The translations under genes were made by a program, and so were the position numbers. This document shows positions 1 through 9,417 of a stretch of 64,000 nt of DNA, in pieces. The stretch is from Kosakonia pseudosacchari (lineage in GTDB: Bacteria; Pseudomonadota; Gammaproteobacteria; Enterobacterales; Enterobacteriaceae), in assembly GCF_900184035.1 (NCBI RefSeq), contig NZ_FXWP01000004.1, forward strand, positions 204,008 to 268,007, given 5' to 3'. Within the stretch, counting starts at the first letter, position 1, and the number at the start of each line of letters is the position of its first letter. The notes beneath the pieces were generated by a model, which worked only from the letters and a program-made list of their open reading frames with translations, did no database searches and was not told the origin of the DNA.

Positions 1-2380
1 TCACCGATAGCGGCGCGTTCGCGGGCTGCCACTTCGCGAAGTAGGAGAGCGGAATGGTTTTGCCGTCACTGTTGATGACGTACATCTTATCCAGCGCGCT
101 GACATCCTGGGTGTAGCGCGGGTCGACTTCCATCACCACTTTGTACTGGTTTAGCGGCTGGTAGATGGTGGAAATCTGCCGTTGACCGAAAGCATTATTC
201 AGCAGGCTGTTGGCTGCCTGAACGCTGATACCGAGCCGCGACATGGTTTCGCGGTCATACACCAGGTTCATCTCCGCGCCGTTATCCTGTTGATCCGAGT
301 TAACGTCCGCCAGCTCCGGCAACGCGGCAAGGGCTTTGCGGATTTTGGGTTCCCATTCGCGTAGCGCGCTGAGCGAGTCCGACAGCAAGGCGAACTGGTA
401 GCTGGCGTTGGCCTGGCGACCGCCGACGCGAATATCCTGCACGGCCATCAAAAACAGGCTCGCGCCCGGCTCTTTGGCCAGCTTGCCGCGCAGACGATCA
501 ATCACCTGTTGCGCAGTTTCTTTACGCACATCGCGTGATTTCAGGGTGATAAACATCATGCCGCTGTTAACGCGTGAACCGCCGGTAAAACCGGTGACAT
601 TATCCACCGCCGGATCGTCACGGATTATCTTCATAAAGTCCTGCAATTTGCCGCGCATCGCCTGAAACGAAATGCTCTGGTCGGCCTGAATCCCGCCCAT
701 CAGCACGCCGGTATCCTGCTCCGGGAAGAAGGTTTTCGGGATCGAAATGTAGAGCCAGATATTGAGCGCGATGGTGGCTATCAGCACCAGCCCGACCAGC
801 CGCGCGTGGTTGAGTACCCATTTCAGCGAGCGGGCATACTGCCGCTGTAGCGCCACCAGCAGACGGCCGAAGCCTTTTTCCCGGCTGCGCTCGCGCGGTT
901 TATGCGCTTTTAACAACCAGCCGCACATCATCGGCGTTAGCGTCAGGGAAATGAGCAGCGAAATACCAATCGCCACCGACAGCGTGACGGCGAATTCGCG
1001 CAGCAGTCGTCCCGGCAATCCCGCCATCAGCAGCAGCGGCAGAAACACCGCCACCAGCGAGATACTCATCGACAGCACGGTAAAGCCCACTTCACGCGTA
1101 CCTTGTAGCGCCGCCTGCAATGGTTTCATCCCCGCTTCCAGATGGCGCGAGATATTTTCCAGCACCACAATGGCATCATCGACAACAAAACCAGTGGCAA
1201 TCGTCAGCGCCATTAGCGACAGGTTATTCAGGCTAAAGCCGCATAAATACATGGCGGCAAAGGTGCCGATAAGCGAGACGGGAACGGCAACCGCCGGGAT
1301 CAGCGTTGCGCGACCTGAACGTAAAAACAGAAATACCACGAGGATCACCAGCGCCACCGAGATAACCAGTGTTTGTTCGACCTCAGCCAGCGAAGCGCGA
1401 ATGGTCGGCGAACGATCCTGGGCGATTTGCAAATCGATCGCCGCGGGAATGGTTTGTTGCAACTCCGGCAGACGCGCGCGAATGCTATCGACTGTCTGAA
1501 TAATATTGGCTTCTGGCAGCTTGCGGATCATCAGCAAAATGGCGGGCTTCGCATTGGTCATCCCGGCGTTGCGCACATCCTGTACCGAATCCGTGACTTT
1601 AGCGACATCGCTTAAGCGTACTGCGGAGCCGTTTTTGTAGTGAATGATTAAGGGCTGGTATTCGGCGGCGGTTTTCAGCTCATCATTGGTTTGTACCTGC
1701 CAGCGCTGCGCGCCGTCCTCCACTGCGCCCTGCGGTTTGCGCACGTTGGCATTGCTGATGGCCGTACGCACCGCATCCAGCGACACCCCCTGGTTAAACA
1801 GCGCCTGCGGGTTCAAATCCACACGCACGGCGGGCAGCGAACTGCCGCCAATATCAACGTCGCCCACGCCGTCAATCTGCGCGATGGTTTGCGCCAGTTG
1901 CGTTGAGGCGAAGTCGTACAACTGCCCCTGCGAATAGGTGTCCGACGTGAGCGTCAGGATCATGATGGGAGCCGCAGACGGGTTCGCTTTGCGATAGGTA
2001 GGACGGCTGGGCATGCCGCTCGGTAACAGGTTTTGCGCCGCGTTAATTGCTGCCTGCACATCGCGCGCCGCGCCGTTGATATCGCGATCGAAATTAAACT
2101 CAAGAATAATACGCGTGCTGCCGAGTGAGCTGGATGAGGTCATTTCACTGACCCCGGCGATGCGCCCGAGCGAGCGCTCAAGCGGCGTCGCCACGGAGGA
2201 GGCCATAGTCTCCGGCGACGCGCCCGGCAGCGAGGCGCTGACCATAATCACCGGAAAATCGACCTGCGGCAACGGGGCGACCGGCAGCAGCCGGAAGCCG
2301 AGAAGGCCGCACAGCGTAATGGCGAGCGAAATCAAAATCGTCGCCACCGGGCGGTAAATGAAGAGGGCGAAAAACTTCAC
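1..2380 (-). CDS. mdtC: MdtC, RND multidrug efflux transporter (partial, C-terminus beyond window)
   Basis: Inner-membrane proton-driven RND pump subunit that forms a heterotrimer with MdtB and works with MdtA and an outer-membrane channel to export bile salts, novobiocin and similar compounds. Reading leftwards from 2380 gives 793 codons with no stop; the E. coli protein is about 1025 residues, so roughly 230 are missing at the window edge. The start is a GTG directly after the mdtB stop codon, giving [14 protein letters not shown], the typical RND N-terminus with TM1 ahead of the first periplasmic porter domain. The open frame ends in the second periplasmic loop region (residues APLSV). The abutting stop and start imply translational coupling with mdtB. 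Confidence 0.95.
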   Translation of the reverse strand, partial: MKFFALFIYRPVATILISLAITLCGLLGFRLLPVAPLPQVDFPVIMVSASLPGASPETMASSVATPLERSLGRIAGVSEMTSSSSLGSTRIILEFNFDRDINGAARDVQAAINAAQNLLPSGMPSRPTYRKANPSAAPIMILTLTSDTYSQGQLYDFASTQLAQTIAQIDGVGDVDIGGSSLPAVRVDLNPQALFNQGVSLDAVRTAISNANVRKPQGAVEDGAQRWQVQTNDELKTAAEYQPLIIHYKNGSAVRLSDVAKVTDSVQDVRNAGMTNAKPAILLMIRKLPEANIIQTVDSIRARLPELQQTIPAAIDLQIAQDRSPTIRASLAEVEQTLVISVALVILVVFLFLRSGRATLIPAVAVPVSLIGTFAAMYLCGFSLNNLSLMALTIATGFVVDDAIVVLENISRHLEAGMKPLQAALQGTREVGFTVLSMSISLVAVFLPLLLMAGLPGRLLREFAVTLSVAIGISLLISLTLTPMMCGWLLKAHKPRERSREKGFGRLLVALQRQYARSLKWVLNHARLVGLVLIATIALNIWLYISIPKTFFPEQDTGVLMGGIQADQSISFQAMRGKLQDFMKIIRDDPAVDNVTGFTGGSRVNSGMMFITLKSRDVRKETAQQVIDRLRGKLAKEPGASLFLMAVQDIRVGGRQANASYQFALLSDSLSALREWEPKIRKALAALPELADVNSDQQDNGAEMNLVYDRETMSRLGISVQAANSLLNNAFGQRQISTIYQPLNQYKVVMEVDPRYTQDVSALDKMYVINSDGKTIPLSYFAKWQPANAPLSV

Positions 2381-5300
2381 TTACGCCTCCTCTTCACGAC
2401 GTGGAAAACGCTTTTTCACCGCCAGCGACAGACGGTCGAACAACAGGTAAATCACCGGCGTCGTAAAGAGTGTCAGCACCTGGCTCACCAGCAAACCACC
2501 GACCATGCCAATCCCGAGCGGACGGCGTAATTCTGCGCCGACGCCGGTGCTCAGCATTAACGGTAGCGCGCCGAGCAATGCCGCCAGGGTGGTCATTAAT
2601 ATCGGGCGAAAACGCAGTAAACAGGCCTGGAAAATCGCATCGCGCGGCGACATGCCCTCTTCGCGTTCGGCGGCGAGGGCGAAGTCGATCATCATGATGG
2701 CGTTTTTCTTGACGATACCGATAAGCAAAATAATGCCAATGATAGCAATCACATCCAGTTCACTGCCGGAAACCATCAGCGCCAGCAGCGCGCCAACGCC
2801 TGCTGTTGGCAATGTCGACAGGATAGTGATGGGGTGAATAAAACTCTCGTACAGCACACCAAGCACGATATACATCGCCGCAACTGCCGCGACAATCAGC
2901 CAGATGGTGCTGCCAAGCGCCGCCTGGAACGCCAGCGTGCTGCCCTGGAATTGCGTGGTGATGTCCGTCGGGAAGTTGATCGTTTTCTCGCTATCCAGCA
3001 CGGCCTGCACCGCATCGCCGAGCGAATACCCCTCCGCCACGTTGAAGGAGATCGTTGTCGACGGGAATTGATCCAGATGGTTGATGCTCAGCGGTGCGAA
3101 GCGTTGCTCCACTTTTGCAATCGAGGAGAGCGGCACGATGCCGCCATCAGTACTGGTCAGGCGAATGTTGTCGAGCGCGGAAAGGCCTGGGGTTTGTGTC
3201 GTGTCGTGTTCCAGCACCACGCGATACTGGTTTGCCTGGGTGTAAATGGTGGAGATCAACCGCTGACCAAACGCGTTATACAGCGCGTTATCCACATCTG
3301 CCATGTTGATGCCAAGGCGGCTGGCACTGTCGCGATCGACATTAACGTAGGCCACCAGGCCTTTGTCCTGCCAGTCGCTGCTGACATCCGCCAGTTGTGG
3401 CAGCGCCTGCAGTTTACTCACCAGTTGCGGCACCCAGGTACTGAGCGCATCCAGCGAGTTGGCCTGTAAGGTGAACTGATATTGCGTGCGGCTGACGGTG
3501 GTATCAATGGTTAAATCCTGCGTCGGTTGCAGGTAGAGCGCGACACCGGGCACTTTCGCCGCAGCCTGTTGCAGGCGCTCAATCACTGGCTGGACGCGAT
3601 CGTCGCGCTCATCCAGCGGTTTCAGGTTGATCTGCAGCCGTGCGCTGTTAAGCGACGGGTTGGTGCCATCGACACCGACAAACGAGGTCAGGCTTTCTAC
3701 CGCCGGATCGCGCAGGATAATGTCAGCCACCTGGCGCTGGCGTTCTGCCATGCTGGCAAAGGAGGCGGATTGCGGCGCTTGCAGCGTTCCCTGGATAATG
3801 CCGTTGTCCTGCACCGGGAAGAAACCTTTCGGAATAAACACCCATAGCATGATCGACAAAAACAGCGTGCCGACTGCCACGCTCAGCGTCAGCCACGGGT
3901 GATTGAGCACTTTGCTAAGGAGCCTGCCGTAGGCCGCGATGACGCGTTCGAAAAAACGCTCCGACGCGCGGGAAAAACGGTTTTGTTTGCGCAGGGATTC
4001 GGCGCTTAGCATGCGTGCGCACATCATCGGCGTCAGCGTCAGTGACACAATCGCGGAAATCAGGATCGCTATCGCCAGCGTAACGGCAAATTCGCGGAAC
4101 AGGCGGCCGACGATATCCCCCATAAACAGCAGCGGAATCAATACCGCAATCAACGAGAACGTCAAGGAGATAATGGTGAAGCCAATCTCGCCAGCCCCTT
4201 TCAGAGCAGCGGCCAGCGGTTTTTCGCCTTTTTCGATGTAGCGCGAGATATTTTCGATAACCACAATGGCGTCGTCGACCACAAAGCCGGTAGCGATGGT
4301 CAGCGCCATCAGCGTCAGGTTGTTGATGGAGAAACCGAGGAACACCATCGCCGCGAAGGTCCCAACCAGCGACAGCGGCACCGCCACGCCAGGAATAATG
4401 GTCGCCGGGATATTACGCAGAAAGACGTAGATGATCATCACCACCAGCGCGATTGCCAGCATCAGTTCGAACTGGGTGTCATCGACCGATGCGCGAATAT
4501 TGTTGGTGCGATCCGACAGCACTTTCACCGTCACCGATTTTGGCAGGCTTTCGGTTAATTGCGGCAGCAGCTTCCGAATGTTGTCGGCGGTGTCAATAAT
4601 GTTCGCCCCCGGCTGTCGCTGGACGTTCATGACAATCGCTTGCTGCTTATTGGCCCAGGCGCCAAGCCAGCTATTTTCTGCGCCTTGTTCAACGGTCGCG
4701 ATATCGCCAAGCCGGATCGGCGCGCCATTCTGATACGCGACAATCAACTGGCGATACTCTTCGGCCGACTGCATCTGATCGTTGGCCGAAAGCGTGACGG
4801 CGCGGGTTGGACCGTCGAGGCTGCCTTTCGCCGAATTGACGTTGGCATTACTGATAGCGGTGCGAATGGTTTCGCTGGTCAGCCCGAGAGCAGCAATCGC
4901 CTGGGCATTGAGTTTGACGCGCACTGCCGGGCGCTGACCGCCAGAAAGCGTCACCAGGCCGACGCCGGAAACCTGCGAAATTTTCTGCGCGACGCGCGTT
5001 TCCACCATATCTTCGACCTGGGTCATGGGCATGGCGGAAGAGGTGACGGCGAGCGTCATAATCGGTGGGTCTGCCGGGTTAACTTTACTGTAGACCGGCG
5101 GGTTGGGCAGATCGGACGGCAACAAGCTGTTAGCGGCATTCATCGCCGCCTGCACTTCCTGTTCGGCGACATCCAGTGGCAAACTGAGCTGGAACTGCAA
5201 GGTCACCACCGATGCGCCGCCGGAACTTTGCGACGACATCTGTTTTAAGCCGGACATCTGACCAAACTGGCGCTCCAGCGGTGCGGTGATCGCCGACGTT

Positions 5301-5503
5301 ACCACATCGGGGCTGGCGCCGGGGTAGAGCGTCACCACCTGAATGGTCGGGTAATCGACTTCAGGCAGCGCGGAAACGGGCAGAAAACGGTAGCCGATAA
5401 TACCGGCAAGCAGGATCGCCACCATCAACAGCGTAGTGGCGACCGGACGCAAGATAAACAGACGGGAAGGGCCGCCCGTCCGGCCCGGCGGTAGCAACTG
5501 CAT
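2381..5503 (-). CDS. mdtB: MdtB, RND multidrug efflux transporter
   Basis: Partner pump subunit of MdtC in the MdtABC tripartite efflux system of the inner membrane. At 1040 residues it has the same length as the E. coli protein. TM1 lies near residues 15-35, followed by the porter domain. TM segments around 340-480 contain [14 protein letters not shown], the RND motif whose Asp pair relays protons in TM4. A second porter half and TM7-12 follow, with a basic-acidic tail ending REEEA. Its ATG overlaps the mdtA stop by one base (TGATG) and mdtC starts right after its stop, so the three genes form one transcript. The Asp-Asp pair is intact, so this half should be active. Confidence 0.97.
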   Translation of the reverse strand: MQLLPPGRTGGPSRLFILRPVATTLLMVAILLAGIIGYRFLPVSALPEVDYPTIQVVTLYPGASPDVVTSAITAPLERQFGQMSGLKQMSSQSSGGASVVTLQFQLSLPLDVAEQEVQAAMNAANSLLPSDLPNPPVYSKVNPADPPIMTLAVTSSAMPMTQVEDMVETRVAQKISQVSGVGLVTLSGGQRPAVRVKLNAQAIAALGLTSETIRTAISNANVNSAKGSLDGPTRAVTLSANDQMQSAEEYRQLIVAYQNGAPIRLGDIATVEQGAENSWLGAWANKQQAIVMNVQRQPGANIIDTADNIRKLLPQLTESLPKSVTVKVLSDRTNNIRASVDDTQFELMLAIALVVMIIYVFLRNIPATIIPGVAVPLSLVGTFAAMVFLGFSINNLTLMALTIATGFVVDDAIVVIENISRYIEKGEKPLAAALKGAGEIGFTIISLTFSLIAVLIPLLFMGDIVGRLFREFAVTLAIAILISAIVSLTLTPMMCARMLSAESLRKQNRFSRASERFFERVIAAYGRLLSKVLNHPWLTLSVAVGTLFLSIMLWVFIPKGFFPVQDNGIIQGTLQAPQSASFASMAERQRQVADIILRDPAVESLTSFVGVDGTNPSLNSARLQINLKPLDERDDRVQPVIERLQQAAAKVPGVALYLQPTQDLTIDTTVSRTQYQFTLQANSLDALSTWVPQLVSKLQALPQLADVSSDWQDKGLVAYVNVDRDSASRLGINMADVDNALYNAFGQRLISTIYTQANQYRVVLEHDTTQTPGLSALDNIRLTSTDGGIVPLSSIAKVEQRFAPLSINHLDQFPSTTISFNVAEGYSLGDAVQAVLDSEKTINFPTDITTQFQGSTLAFQAALGSTIWLIVAAVAAMYIVLGVLYESFIHPITILSTLPTAGVGALLALMVSGSELDVIAIIGIILLIGIVKKNAIMMIDFALAAEREEGMSPRDAIFQACLLRFRPILMTTLAALLGALPLMLSTGVGAELRRPLGIGMVGGLLVSQVLTLFTTPVIYLLFDRLSLAVKKRFPRREEEA

Positions 5504-6738
5504 CAGGAATGCGCTCCTTTGGCCGGATGTTCACGCTTTGCCGGTACGGCGTCGGCGTTTTTCGCATCCACAACTTCTACTTTCGCCCCTTCGGTCAGGC
5601 GGTCAATGCCGTCCGTCACCACGCGATCGCCCGCCGACAGACCGGCGGCAATCACCACTTTCTGGCTGTCCTGAATACCTGGCGTCACAGTGTGTTTGCT
5701 GACCTGATTTTTATCGTTCAGAACCCAGACGAAGTTTCCTTCGTTGCCCATTTGCAGGGCGGCCGCCGGGATCACTACCGCGTCCTGCTGGGTGGCAACC
5801 AGCATGCGTGCGTTGACGAACTGGTTCGGGAACAGGGCATCGTCCTGGTTATCAAAGCGGGCTTTCAGTTTGATGGTGCCGGTGGTGGCGTCAATCTGGT
5901 TATCGAGGCTTAATAATGTGCCGCTGCTGAGCTTCTGTTTATTGGTGCGATCCCAGGCTTCCACCACCAGCTGCTGGCCCGCTTTTTGCGCCTGTACCAC
6001 GGTAGCGATTTCGCTTTCCGGCAGGGTAAATACCAGATCGATGGGGTGCGTTTGCGTCAATACCACGATACCGGTGGTGTCGCTGCTGCTGATTTGGTTG
6101 CCGATATCCACCTGTTTTAAACCCACGCGCCCGGAAATGGGGGCGGTGATGCGACTCCAGTCCAGCTCTAATTGCGCGCTGGCAACAGAGGCTTCATCGG
6201 CTTTCACGGTGCCTTCTGATTCGGTCACCAGCGCCTGCTGGCTGTCGAGATCCTGGCGTGAAACCAGGCTGGTTTTCGCCAGTTGCTGGTAGCGGGCAAG
6301 GTCGCGACGGGCGTTGGCGAGCGTGGCTTTATCTTTCGCCAGTTGCCCCTGCGCTTGCGCCAGAGCCACTTTAAATTGGCTTGGGTCGATTTCCGCCAGC
6401 AGATCGCCCGCTTTTACTTGCTGGCCTTCCTGAAAATGGATCGCCATAAGCTGGCCGGAAACGCGGCTGCGCACGGTAACGGTGTTCGCGGCGGTGATGG
6501 TGCCGAGCCCGGAGAGATAACGCGGTACGGCTTCACGGGTTGCTGTTGCGGCCTGCACCGGCGGCAGCGCGCCGCCGCGCATTCCATGGCGACCGCCGCC
6601 CGGCGCGCCCTGGCGCTGAGTCTGACCCGTTGCGGTGGAGGCGTTGTCTTTGTGCGCGAAATGGTACCAGGCTACGCCCGCTACCGCCATGACCACGACC
6701 GCGACAAGCGTGCGGCGAAACGTAACACTACCTTTCAT
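5503..6738 (-). CDS. mdtA: MdtA, periplasmic adaptor (membrane fusion protein) of MdtABC
   Basis: Periplasmic adaptor that links the MdtBC pump to the outer-membrane channel (TolC in E. coli). The 411 residues (E. coli 415) begin with an N-terminal membrane anchor (residues ~8-25), then a low-complexity Gly/Gln/Arg-rich linker. Next comes the split lipoyl domain ([20 protein letters not shown]) flanking an alpha-helical hairpin rich in Ala, Gln and Leu (~115-190), then beta-barrel and membrane-proximal domains. A Lys/Ala-rich tail follows. It is the first gene of the operon. The 180 bases upstream hold its promoter region and a weak BaeR-box resemblance (see 6799-6820). Confidence 0.95.
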   Translation of the reverse strand: MKGSVTFRRTLVAVVVMAVAGVAWYHFAHKDNASTATGQTQRQGAPGGGRHGMRGGALPPVQAATATREAVPRYLSGLGTITAANTVTVRSRVSGQLMAIHFQEGQQVKAGDLLAEIDPSQFKVALAQAQGQLAKDKATLANARRDLARYQQLAKTSLVSRQDLDSQQALVTESEGTVKADEASVASAQLELDWSRITAPISGRVGLKQVDIGNQISSSDTTGIVVLTQTHPIDLVFTLPESEIATVVQAQKAGQQLVVEAWDRTNKQKLSSGTLLSLDNQIDATTGTIKLKARFDNQDDALFPNQFVNARMLVATQQDAVVIPAAALQMGNEGNFVWVLNDKNQVSKHTVTPGIQDSQKVVIAAGLSAGDRVVTDGIDRLTEGAKVEVVDAKNADAVPAKREHPAKGAHS

Positions 6739-6798
6739 CGTTATGGGTATCTCATTGGAAAACTAATGGCGAAATAATACTAGTTTAGTAACGGCATG

Positions 6799-6820
6799 CC
6801 CCGGAAAAATGGAGGAAAAA
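6799..6820 (-). promoter_or_regulatory. Possible degenerate BaeR box upstream of mdtA
   Basis: On the minus strand this stretch reads TTTTTCCTCCAT followed by TTTTCCGGGG. The E. coli BaeR box upstream of mdtA is close to TTTTTCTCCAT followed by NATTGGC. The left half matches with one extra base and the right half poorly. It lies 60-80 bases upstream of the mdtA start, the expected range for an activator site. Weak call. Confidence 0.25.
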
Positions 6821-6918
6821 TGAAACACTGTCTGGAAACGTATGGCAGGCAGGGTAATTTGCGTTAGGGGGATTTTAAAGAAGAAAATAATGCCGGGAAG
6901 GATCCTCCCGGCGAGATC

Positions 6919-8271
6919 TTAACGAAACAGTGTCTGCGCCCAACGCGCAAGACCGGCGGTGACGGAGCCAAAGTCATCGCCGCCCGCAATCGGGATCCCC
7001 GGCAGGGTTTGCGCCAGCGCTTTTTTAATCAGCGGTGAACGCGCACTACCACCGGTGAGATAAATCACTTCCGGTGTTTCCGCACTGTTTTCCAGCGCCA
7101 GTTGCACCTGCTCAAGGATGCGTTGCAGCGGCTGATTTAGCGCGCTTTCCAGGCCATCCTGGTCAATTGCCGCCGCGAGGTCATCGCTAATAAAGGGCAG
7201 GGGCGCGGTAACCTGTGTGTCGTCGGAAAGGGCGATTTTGCTCTCTTCAGCGCTGCGCACCAGCCGGTAGCTCAGGCGTTGCCGCCACACTTTGACCAGC
7301 AGGGCGACTTTTTCTGCATCACGGGCGTCGCGCAGGAGATCGTTCAGCAAGCGGCCATTGGCGGCGCTATAAAACTCGGTCTGCGCGGGAACATCGTTAA
7401 TCGCTACCGCATTCCACCAGGGCAGGATCGGCAGTGCGATACCTTTTTCTGTCTGACCGCCCATCCCGAGCAGTGGCATCAGACTTTTGAATGCCAGCGC
7501 GATATCTAAATCGTTACCGCCAACGCGGCAGCCGCTATGCCCTAACAGACTGGCGGCGCGCTCTTGCTTATCGCGCCATTGCGGCCCCATCAGCAATAAT
7601 GAGCAGTCGGTCGTACCGCCGCCGATATCCACCACCAGTACCCGTTTTTCCGCACTCAGCGTGGCTTCAAAATCGAGCCCGGCGGCGACCGGTTCGAACT
7701 GGAACACCACATCACGGAACCCGGCGCGTTTCGCGGCGCGCTCAAGAATACCTTGCGCCTGCGCGTTGGCTTCATCGCCGCCAAGCCCCTGGAAGTTAAT
7801 CGGGCGGCCAATCACCGCTTGATCAATACCTTCCGGCAATTGCGTTTCCGCCTGCTGGCGAATATGCAGCATCATGGCGCACACCAGGTCTTCAAACAGG
7901 GCGATTTGCTGCGGTTTCAGGCCGCTGGCGCCCAGGAAGGATTTCGGTGATTTAACAAAGTACACCTCTTCCGGATCGCTGACGTATTGACGCAATGACG
8001 CCAGCCCGAACTGTACGCTGGCGGCGCTAACCTCAATATCTTCCTCGCGGTTAAAGCTCATCGCCCGGCGCAACAGCGCCTGGGTTTCGCCGTCTGTCGC
8101 CGGAACCTGATGATGGCGATAGAGCCACTCGCTGACCGCTTCACGCGTCGGTGCGCAGAGCATCGACGGGAGTAAAGTACTGTTATTTTCCATTTTCAGC
8201 AGCTGCGCTGCGCCGTCGCGCATCACCGCGACCGAGCAGTTTGCCGTACCGTAGTCAAAACCAACAAACAC
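6919..8271 (-). CDS. yegD: YegD, Hsp70-like actin-fold ATPase
   Basis: Cytoplasmic DnaK-like protein made of the nucleotide-binding domain only; its substrate is not established. I chose the GTG at 8271 (MFVGFDYGTANCSVAV), which gives 450 residues, the E. coli length. An ATG 63 bases further upstream would add 21 residues that the family lacks. Visible motifs are the phosphate-1 loop FDYGTANCS (residues 4-12), the phosphate-2 segment VVDIGGGTTDCSLL (~210-223) and the adenosine motif YLTGGSARSPLI near the C-terminus. There is no substrate-binding lid, in line with YegD. In E. coli yegI-yegL separate it from mdtA; here only 180 bases do. A stray GC-rich hairpin (CCGGGAGGATCCTCCCGG) overlaps its 3' side at about 6893-6912. 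Confidence 0.93.
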   Translation of the reverse strand: MFVGFDYGTANCSVAVMRDGAAQLLKMENNSTLLPSMLCAPTREAVSEWLYRHHQVPATDGETQALLRRAMSFNREEDIEVSAASVQFGLASLRQYVSDPEEVYFVKSPKSFLGASGLKPQQIALFEDLVCAMMLHIRQQAETQLPEGIDQAVIGRPINFQGLGGDEANAQAQGILERAAKRAGFRDVVFQFEPVAAGLDFEATLSAEKRVLVVDIGGGTTDCSLLLMGPQWRDKQERAASLLGHSGCRVGGNDLDIALAFKSLMPLLGMGGQTEKGIALPILPWWNAVAINDVPAQTEFYSAANGRLLNDLLRDARDAEKVALLVKVWRQRLSYRLVRSAEESKIALSDDTQVTAPLPFISDDLAAAIDQDGLESALNQPLQRILEQVQLALENSAETPEVIYLTGGSARSPLIKKALAQTLPGIPIAGGDDFGSVTAGLARWAQTLFR

Positions 8272-8404
8272 GTGTTTATCCCCATGCCAGTGAAGAAGGG
8301 GGGCGACTTTAGCCGAATGCGTGGCGGGCGACAACCGGAATATGAAAGCAAGGCGGAAAATCCCCGGTTTGTTATGCTGTTAGCGTCACTATTCAGGAGT
8401 TGCT

Positions 8405-9259
8405 ATGTACACACTGCACTGGCGCAAGCCGTATGACTGGGCGTGGATGTTTGATTTTTTACGCGCGCGCGCCGTGGCGGGCGTGGAGGAGATTAGCGCA
8501 ACGCGTTATGTGCGCACTTACCATTACCACGGGCATCGCGGGTTAATCACCGCCGAGCCTGACTTCGCCACGACGACGCTGAAGGTCACGATCAGCGATG
8601 GGCTTGTGCCAGTGGCTGAACACTGCCTGGCGCGCCTGCGTGGTTTGTTTGATCTGGATTGCAACGCAGAAAGGGTGAACACGGCGCTGGGCTCACTTGG
8701 TGCGGCGCGTCCCGGTTTGCGTTTGCCGGGCAGCATGGACCCGTTTGAGCAGGCGGTGCGGGCGATTTTGGGGCAGCTGGTAAGTGTGGCGATGGCAGCG
8801 AAACTGACAGCAAAAGTGGCGCAGCGCTTCGGTGAACCGCTGGCAGACGTGCCGGGAATGATTTGTTTTCCCGCGCCGCAGCAACTGGCACAAGCACAAC
8901 CGGAGGAACTGAAAGCGCTGGGGATGCCGTTAAAACGCGCGGAGTCGCTCATTTTTCTCGCGCAGACAGTTTGCGACGGTACATTCCCGCTCAGCCCACC
9001 CGCGGATGTGGAACAAGGGGTGAAAGCGCTGCAAACCTGGCCGGGTATCGGGCGCTGGACCGCGAACTATTTCGCGCTGCGTGGCTGGCAGGCGAAAGAT
9101 GTCTTCCTGCCGGATGATTACCTTATTAAGCAGCGTTTTGCCGGGATGACGCCTGCGCAAATTCGCCGTTACGCGGCGCGCTGGCAGCCGTGGCGTTCAT
9201 ATGCGTTGTTGCATGTCTGGTATACGGATGGCTGGCAGCCCGAGATGGAGGAGAAATAA
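8405..9259 (+). CDS. alkA: AlkA, 3-methyladenine DNA glycosylase II
   Basis: Monofunctional base-excision glycosylase that removes 3-methyladenine and other alkylated purines and pyrimidines. The 284 residues (E. coli 282) carry an N-terminal AlkA_N domain (~1-110). The helix-hairpin-helix core follows, with LQTWPGIGRWTANYFALRGW (~209-228) as the HhH-GPD segment. The catalytic Asp is the second Asp of FLPDDYLIK, residue 238, as in E. coli. The aromatic residues lining the active site (RWQPWRSYALLHVWY) are kept. It is divergent from yegD with 133 bases between them, and GGAG sits 6-7 bases ahead of the ATG. In E. coli alkA is induced by methylated Ada; I did not identify an Ada box with confidence. 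Confidence 0.96.
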   Translation: MYTLHWRKPYDWAWMFDFLRARAVAGVEEISATRYVRTYHYHGHRGLITAEPDFATTTLKVTISDGLVPVAEHCLARLRGLFDLDCNAERVNTALGSLGAARPGLRLPGSMDPFEQAVRAILGQLVSVAMAAKLTAKVAQRFGEPLADVPGMICFPAPQQLAQAQPEELKALGMPLKRAESLIFLAQTVCDGTFPLSPPADVEQGVKALQTWPGIGRWTANYFALRGWQAKDVFLPDDYLIKQRFAGMTPAQIRRYAARWQPWRSYALLHVWYTDGWQPEMEEK

Positions 9260-9281
9260 GGCTATTTTTCTTGCCATTTTG

Positions 9282-9375
9282 CCCCCGGGCAGTGCTCAAA
9301 ATCCTCACGTACTACGTGTACGCTCCGGTTTTTCCGCGCTGGCCGTGGCCAAACTGGCTGCGACAATAACGCCTT
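9282..9375. repeat. Intergenic palindromic element between convergent alkA and yegE
   Basis: The 158-base gap between the two convergent genes contains a 5-base inverted repeat with 5-base loop, CGTAC-TACGT-GTACG (9308-9322). It is followed by CTCCGG and a GC-rich block (CGCGCTGGCCGTGGCCAAAC). From memory, very similar blocks occur in many intergenic spaces of enterobacterial genomes. No second copy exists in this window, so repeat status rests on recall. It may also serve as a terminator for both genes, though no T-run follows the stem. Confidence 0.35.
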
Positions 9376-9417
9376 ATTTATCCTCCATGACGGCGAAATG
9401 TCTGTATTTCCATCAAT

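Noticed and set aside
762..1499. 245-codon plus-strand open frame
   Set aside because: Antisense to mdtC, Ser/Thr/Arg-rich, no start signal or family.
8272..8334. Upstream ATG extension of yegD by 21 codons
   Set aside because: The extension has no counterpart in the family, while the GTG at 8271 gives exactly the E. coli length with GGGG eight bases upstream.
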